DNA of 64,000 nucleotides, taken from assembly GCA_032622095.1 (NCBI GenBank), contig CP136068.1, positions 6,115,314 through 6,179,313 of the forward strand. Reading direction: 5' to 3'. The stretch is from Siphonodentalium dalli. Lineage: Eukaryota > Mollusca > Scaphopoda > Gadilida > Siphonodentaliidae. This document shows, in pieces, positions 58,136-64,000 of this stretch (position 1 is the first letter of the stretch; each line of letters opens with the position of its first letter). A program made the translations under genes and the position numbers. The notes below the pieces were generated by a model. It ran no database searches. It was not told the DNA's origin and worked only from the letters and a program-made list of their open reading frames with translations.

Positions 58136-59971
58136 CGTTCACATTGTAGTTTCTGACTTAAAACAGGTGTCGCCTCTGCTTTATATGGCCGTATGCCCTT
58201 TAAGGTCGCACTACTTACTGTGATTGGAGCCGATATCGAACAGGGTTTGAAGCAAATTCATGCATTACTGTTGCCATTAGCTATGTATTAATATAATAAT
58301 GCATCTGATAGTGGACCAATCAGCTTCGAGATAGATATGACTATCACCAGAGTGTGAGAGGAGGAATTTCGCGTTGTGTATTCGCCTGTTAATCAGACCA
58401 ATTGACATATCTATTCAATGGAATTCCAGCCGTTGAATGCATATTATGCAATACCGCTAATACTACGTTGAATGCATATTATTGTATACCGCTAGTATAA
58501 CCGGAACTATTTTTGTTAACGTTGCAAAGAAAGATGACGTTAATTACGTCAATGATCCGCATCGGGTGATACCCCGGTCATTTCTGGTCAGACTTAAATC
58601 ACAATGGGGCTACATGTTCATGTAGCTATATTATCAATGAAGGTGACAGTCATGAATTGAACTTATCTCACCCATATCAATGCTGTAAAATAAATACAGA
58701 ATACAACTTGCATAATAATCTCGAATATTTTATCGAACTCGTGGCGAACGGCGAATAGTTACAGTTCGCTCAAGTGTTGTTTTCTGTCTGTATATGTAAT
58801 TATTTACTTATAATGTACATGTATATATGTATTTGTGATTGTGCACAAGACCATTTAATTGAACTGAGTCTGCAAAAAGTCTTGCACAAAATCCGAATTG
58901 TTTTTGTCACAAAGTTATATCTACTTACCTGAGACAAATTAAAATATACTTTCACTATACTGAAAAGATTACAAAGTTTCATTTGGAAGTCGTTGAAAAT
59001 GTTGACGTTTTTTGTCACAAAGTTACATTTGCTTAAAACATAATAACTCTAAAAATAAACAAAAATATGATTCGCGCCGAACTACTTCGGACGCTTTAAA
59101 TACTATGTGGTTCCTCGATTCCTACACATGTATCATAAACTTTAGATTATAGGAAAATTGCTCTATTAACGCCCCCCCCCCCCCGCGACTATGTTCATAT
59201 AACACGGACGTTATACACACCAACAATTATTGCTAGTCGCTTCGTTTTGTGGCGGTTGGCATAGAGGTACACGGCGTTATCATAACCCACGATAAAGTTT
59301 GTGCTGGTCCACAGTGTGTCAAAAATCCCAAGCATCTACTTAAGCGACCATCGGTCATGGCATTTTTGCAGCTTGCGAAATTGCCGGCGTATGAACATAT
59401 CCATAATAACTGCAACTCGTTGGAAATTATAACCCCATTTATATACTGTTATGGTATGAATATATTTGAAATGTTGATGTTTTCCGATACCAAGAACTTC
59501 TGTAAGAGTGAAATGTTTTTTTTTTTGCATTTTATTAATAATTGTTCAGAATCTCTATACAACGAAGTATATATGTGAAGTTCAAGGTTTTTCTCTAGAT
59601 AGCTCTTGCAATTTTACCTGGATGTATGCAAAACGTGAGATATTTATCATAAATTGCTACTTAGATGTTAGTACCGCCTAAAGTGTCCCGTAATAAGTTA
59701 TGTTGCGCATATAAGTGTGGGAGTTATTAACCTATGTTGCATCGATATCTGCAAGTCGCTTACTATAACTATGTTCGATCGTTTTATAAAAATCGGTTCG
59801 ATTAAATGGTATACCTCCATCGAACTCTTTCTCGTGAGTTTGTAAACCGTGAAATGTACATAACTGTCCACAACGGACCGTGTCCGATAGCCGTATTATT
59901 AGCGTGATCACCCAATACAAACTAAGGGGCGGAGACAATGGAATTGTAATGTTTTTGTTATATACGGCTAA
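58136..59971. other. Spacer, no gene supported
   Basis: A C13 run at 59172-59184. The frames 59249-59578 (plus) and 59336-59530 (minus) face each other with no domain. A short duplication, TTGAATGCATATTAT-GTAT-ACCGCTA, lies at 58432-58500. Confidence 0.4.
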
Positions 59972-60308
59972 AACCCCTGTCACACTCAGGCCGGCGCTCT
60001 CACTGCGCTGCAAAAGTACCAACATATGACTAACACGCAGGAGGAGCGCCGAAAACTGTCGAAAATTGTCAAACTTTTAAAACAAAGTATGCTCCTATTG
60101 CGTTCCTACTTTGTCAAGTCTCATGCTCTTAGTGCGTTCAAGTCGCTGTCAGTGTGATGCTAGTACGTTCTCAATAAGTTCGCCAAACGCTCTCTGCGCG
60201 GGTGCGGAGAGTATATATAGCGCCTACTGCGTTCTCCAGTCATAGTCAGTTTTAGGTTGTGGGGAAAATACCCAACACTCCGCAATAAATTAGCTGTCCG
60301 ATTAAACT

Positions 60309-61432
60309 ACTGTCACACTCCGCTGCGATCAGGCCGGCGCTTGCATTGAGCTGAAAAATAATCAAAGCGCCAAGCAAAGCGCAGTAAGGTATCCAAGAAC
60401 GTATTGGTGACGCAGTGGACACTGGATAGGACGGGAGAGGGTCTCTGTGATCGTTCCAGAGCGCCAGAGCGCCGCGCTTGTTTTGTGCATGCACAACACA
60501 AGCGCAGAGGTTCGGCGTTCTGACCAGGCGTATTACCGTCGTCATGACAGCGCAAAGCGTACTAACAACGCAATGAGAACGACTTGAACGCATTAAGAGC
60601 GTTTACGGCGTGGGGGAAACACAGTGAGAGCGTGTGAGAGCGTGATACCTGACAAAGCAGGAACGAAATGGGTCGTACACACAGGGACGTGGCTAGAGGG
60701 GTTCCGTTGAGGGTGTCAACCTTGGGAAATTTCAACTGCACCCCTTGAGTTAGAATCAGACCGAACACAAGTTTTGCATAATTCCATTTGCACCCCCCAC
60801 CCTTTCACCTTAGTGTTTATGCCTAATATCCTATATCTTCATAAACCATGGTTCTATATTCCCGGTATGAGAACATTCAGATATTTTAACCTGAAACATT
60901 GCATAAATCCTAATATCTAGTGGTCTAACTCCATACAATTGCACACGGCTACGGACAAGAGACCACGACATCACTGAGCTGACCATCGTTGTTCGGCCGG
61001 TGTGAGAAAATTTTGAAATTCGATCAAGAAAATCGCAAATCCTAGCATCCAGACTGGCCTCAACTAAAGCTTTTCTATAGTGTTGGACATTTCAAACATC
61101 ATACCCCCCTCAGGTTGTAAAATTATCCAACTGATGACCACAAGTTTGACCAAATGTAGTAAAATATTGTTAAACTTATTAGCATTTTTGTATTGGCCAC
61201 AAGGGAGAGGCAATGACACACCAGGCCGATCATGGTTCGGCCCGGTGTGCGAAAATTTTTTAATCTGAACAAGAAAATCTTTAGCGCGTTACCATTTCTG
61301 ACATTGGTTCTCTTGTTTTAACAGATTGAAAATTTCCGACAATTTTCAGCGCTTCCACTGTGCGTTACTCGTATTTTGATACTTTTTCAACTCAAAGCAA
61401 AAGCCAGCCTGATCGCAGCGGAGTGTGACAGT
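60309..61432. mobile_element. Inner inverted-repeat element, similar family
   Basis: The ends CTGTCACACTCCGCTGCGAT and AGGCCGGCGCTTGCATTGAG recur in inverse at 61383-61432. They share the CTGTCACACTC and AGGC-GGC themes with the outer ends, so the two belong to related families. A D/C fragment (about 60690-61270) lies inside it. Confidence 0.65.
60690..61270 (+). mobile_element. D/C-family fragment inside the inner element
   Basis: GCATAATTCCATTTGCACCC, ACCATGGTTCTATATTCCCG, CACACGGCTACGGACAAGAG and GCTGACCATCGTTGTTCGGCC-like sequence run in the same order as 8955-9330. This is the third nesting level in the 60-62 kb block. Confidence 0.7.
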
Positions 61433-62029
61433 GGTATGAGCAGACCGCATTTCAAATTGGGATTGTACTGTAAACCTGCTGTAAACGCCGGAAGAACGCC
61501 ATGTATAACGCATGGGCGTAAAGCGAGCGCCAGAGTCGCAGTGGCAGCACAATGTGGACGTTCTATGAGCGGGAACCAGTCCATAACACCCCATGACAGC
61601 GCAATAAGTTTTGGACAGAGCCTCATTGAGCGTATTAAAGACGGGAAAGGCACGTAGTGAGAATTTGATTAAGCTTACTGCAGTCACAAAAGACAAGATT
61701 AATTTCTTGCTGCGATCACGAGAAGCTAATATGCACTATTTATACGTCCACATAACGCTCACGTCGCTCGCTTGGCGCTTTGCTTTGTGCTGTCACGGCG
61801 ACAGTACTACGTCCTGGCCAGAACGCCGAGCCTCTGCGCTTGTTTTGTGCATGCATAAAACAAGCGCGTCGCTCTGGTACCTATGGGCGACCATGGAGAT
61901 CCTCGCCCGTTGTAGCCAGTGTCCACTGCGTCACCGATCGGTTCTTGGAGACCTTAGTGCGTTTAGGTGGCCGCTTTGTTACTTTTGCAGCGCAATGAGA
62001 GCGCCGGCCTGAGTGTGACAGGGGCTTAA

Positions 62030-62378
62030 CGTGGTCGTATGTCAATGGCATGTCATATATGCCTTTCTATCGGATTGTATGGTGAGTTTAAACGAATTAA
62101 TTGATTACCGATGGGCAAGCGAACGTTTTGGGTTATGTAAGCCTCCTCGTAGGGACGCGTTGGTAGAGGTCCCTCCTTGTGGTTGTCCACGTTGGAATTC
62201 CAGTGATCCAGATGGAGATAGTTTTGCTAGCGTTAAACCGCACCTTTGTTATGCGTCTTTGGCGTCCAACAGATGGCCCTGCAAATTTCTATAGCGGACA
62301 CAAATTCGAAAAACATTCAAAAATATAGATACATCATGAAGTCAGCTTCCCCGCTACTGTATCGCTTCAATTACAGAC
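62030..62378. other. Short spacer, nothing recognised
   Basis: The 87-codon frame at 62031-62294 has no domain. No repeat unit recognised. Confidence 0.4.
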
Positions 62379-62777
62379 TTAACCCTTTACCCAACAGAAG
62401 GGCCCTGTGCCAATGCATTCTCTTATATATGCGAGTCGACCATAGGTCGCCTCGCATATATAAGAGAATGCATTGGCTTAACACATTAAAAATTATAAAA
62501 TTGTTAAAGAATGTAAGAAAAAATGGTAAAAAGTGTTAAAAAAAGATTTGTTTAGGCCAATGCATTCTCTTATATATGCGAGGCGACCTATGGTCGACTC
62601 GCATATATAAGAGAATGCATTGGCACAGGGCATAACTGTAACTATCACAATGTGGTCAAGGAGCCGGTTCCAATGATATCCATATTTGTATGGTTCTATT
62701 GAGACAGACCGAAGATATTTTAGGCTGTTGAAGCTTTATTTGGCCGGTTTTGGCCGGTTTGTTGGGTAAAGGGTTAA
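62379..62777 (+). mobile_element. MITE family G, copy 5, complete reference copy
   Basis: TTAA-CCCTTTACCCAACAGAAG at the left and TGTTGGGTAAAGGG-TTAA at the right, 399 bp. Palindrome 1 is 62409-62477 and palindrome 2 is 62556-62624. Their centres (GTCGACCATAGGTCGCC and GGCGACCTATGGTCGAC) are inverses of each other. The right half carries AAGGAGCCGGTTCCAATGAT and AGACAGACCGAAGATATTTT. Confidence 0.92.
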
Positions 62778-63049
62778 ACTCCATTCTGCGCTGAGAGCCT
62801 GCCACCTGAGTTATTGTATCGCATGTTCCAGTTACTTTTGGTGGAAATTGTGTTGTCTAACAAATTGAACAGTTATGTGAAAACGTCAACAATAACATTA
62901 ATGTCACTGCTATTATACCATGACAATTGTATCAGATAACATAATAGTGTTACTACTATCATTCATGACATACTTATCTAAATACAAGTATAAATCCTTA
63001 AACGGATATGGTGAAGTTTGGGTTGGCGCGGTCGGTTTCGGAAATGTTC
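62778..63049. other. Spacer, nothing recognised
   Basis: No gene or repeat recognised. Confidence 0.4.
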
Positions 63050-63435
63050 GAATTTTTCTAGTTGCAGTTATTATCCAGTAAGCAATTGTAACGTTGTGAC
63101 ACACAGACATGTTATGTCGGATATTTCAAACGACTGTCAAGTCTAACCATGTAACCCTTTTTACAAGCATAGTGGAAATATTTTCATTTCAGTCGGATTG
63201 TTTATTTCAACGACATGCAAATGTTACGTTGTAACCCTTTTAAACAAGCATAATCAACATATTGTCATTGTTATAGTTGGAGTTATTCTGCAGTAAGCAA
63301 ATGTAACTTTGGGACAAAACACACATCGGATTGTTTTAACAACTTCCAAATGTAACTATGTAACCCTTTTTTTTACAAGGATAGTGGGAAATCTGTATGT
63401 GTTTGTAGTTGGAGTTATTCTATACTACGCAAATG
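63050..63435. repeat. Degenerate tandem repeat, ~80-130 bp units
   Basis: GTAACCCTTTT-TACAAGCATA recurs near 63151, 63231 and 63358, and AGTTGGAGTTATTCT-AGTAAGCAAATGT near 63060, 63275 and 63403. Three to four decayed units. Confidence 0.6.
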
Positions 63436-64000
63436 TTGTGACATATTTGGAAATATCAAAGCTGGAACAAGCTTACACACTTGTATGAGAACAGACAGAG
63501 AGAGAGAGAGAGCAATTGGTCGACATAAGATGTTGCGTGGAATGAGGGTGTCATATAAATCCTTCACAGCAAACGAGTCTTTTTGTTTCCCCCCAACATT
63601 CAAGTAGAGACCACCAAGAAATTGGGTGTTCATAGAGGGTCCCTTCAAAACGATCATGCAGTACAATAAGTTCACATATGGGGTCAACTGCGGACACCAG
63701 TTGCAAGACTCTGTCTGAGTTTTACATATTGACAGCCTTATAAAATCAAATGAACAAATTATCCGTTAACTGAAAATTAGACAATATTTGAATGGAAACA
63801 CTAGTAAAAATTAATTAAAAAACCCGTTATGGCTCACAGGGACTGACTCGTGGTAGATCATACCATGCATATCTAGTCTGGTTATTGTACGGGCGTTAGC
63901 CAGATCAGAGAGTCGTGGCATTCTCTGGGACTCGTGTGTGAGACCACCCGATCGCTAACGGAATTGAGTAACACCCTGCTTGTTACAAACTTCCGCAGTA
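63436..64000. other. Spacer with a short GA microsatellite
   Basis: (AG)8 at about 63497-63512. The 90-codon frame at 63415-63687 (minus) is not supported as a gene. Confidence 0.45.

Larger units (their letters stand above)
59972..62029. mobile_element. 2.06-kb element with long inverted ends, containing a related nested element
   Basis: The left end CCCCTGTCACACTCAGGCCG continues GCGCTCTCA-TGCGCTGCAAAAGTA and is mirrored at 61980-62029. A further inverted pairing joins about 60370-60540 with 61770-61960 (GCGCTTGTTTTGTGCATGCA and its inverse). Possible degenerate 8-bp flanks agree at only 5 positions, so the target duplication is not established. Frames here (60252-60593, 61346-61696, 61611-62012) arise from the inverted repeats on both strands and are not genes. 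Confidence 0.75.

Noticed and set aside
60252-62012. Frames of 88-133 codons on both strands at 60-62 kb
   Set aside because: They fall in inverted-repeat arms and appear in mirrored pairs, as expected for GC-rich transposon ends.
55846-62539. Shared small frame starting MRVDHRSPRIYKRMHW in G4 and G5
   Set aside because: It is the translation of the G palindrome, also open on the reverse strand because of the symmetry, and not a conserved peptide.

Overview
This window looks like non-genic, repeat-dominated DNA from a marine invertebrate nuclear genome, most plausibly a mollusc. It is AT-rich and has no convincing multi-exon host gene, no bacterial-type gene packing, and no recognisable tRNA or rRNA. 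It is packed with short non-autonomous DNA transposons, foldback elements, degenerate tandem repeats and dispersed motifs such as AAAGGGAGATAACTC (14173-14187), which I associate with molluscan genomes from memory. The species cannot be fixed from sequence alone.

Layout. 1-16.1 kb: AT-rich spacer with a dispersed long repeat (D/C family) that has a TTAA-flanked element (E) inserted in it at 3853-4225, a 1.16-kb inverted-repeat transposon with 5-bp target duplications (11818-12990), a degenerate tandem array (10540-11660), and several foldbacks. 16.2-33.97 kb: one uninterrupted 50-bp satellite array of about 354 units. It stays exactly in phase over its whole length, shows nested higher-order repeats (300 bp, 1,000 bp and about 9.15 kb), and is bracketed by inverted termini of the E element. 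34.0-39.1 kb: clusters of two TTAA-flanked MITE families (called F and G here), one nested in the other. 39.15-41.72 kb: a compound element (K) with 22-bp terminal inverted repeats, two apparently identical 0.5-kb direct repeats and, between them, the only coding region I would defend (39991-40857, 288 residues, unknown function). 41.7-50 kb: foldback MITEs, minisatellites and more G and E sequence. 50.0-52.1 kb: an old tandem array with a period near 140 bp. 52.4-54.3 kb: D/C copies in the opposite orientation, with poly-G tracts up to 22 nt. 55.2-57.2 kb: F and G copies and a roughly 1.3-kb imperfect GAT microsatellite. 60-62 kb: nested related inverted-repeat elements. The rest is AT-rich spacer.

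How the parts relate. The window is a record of transposition and tandem amplification rather than a pathway. At least three families (E, F, G) are bounded by TTAA, the target of the piggyBac and Kolobok superfamilies, and none of these copies carries a recognisable transposase, so they would depend on enzymes encoded elsewhere. Pre-insertion sites can be read by comparing copies inside the window: E in D/C at 3853-4225 against the empty site at 54010-54013, and G in F at 37149-37609 against the empty copy near 38360. The features most likely to be undescribed are the TTAA-element-bracketed, indel-free 50-bp satellite and the compound element K.
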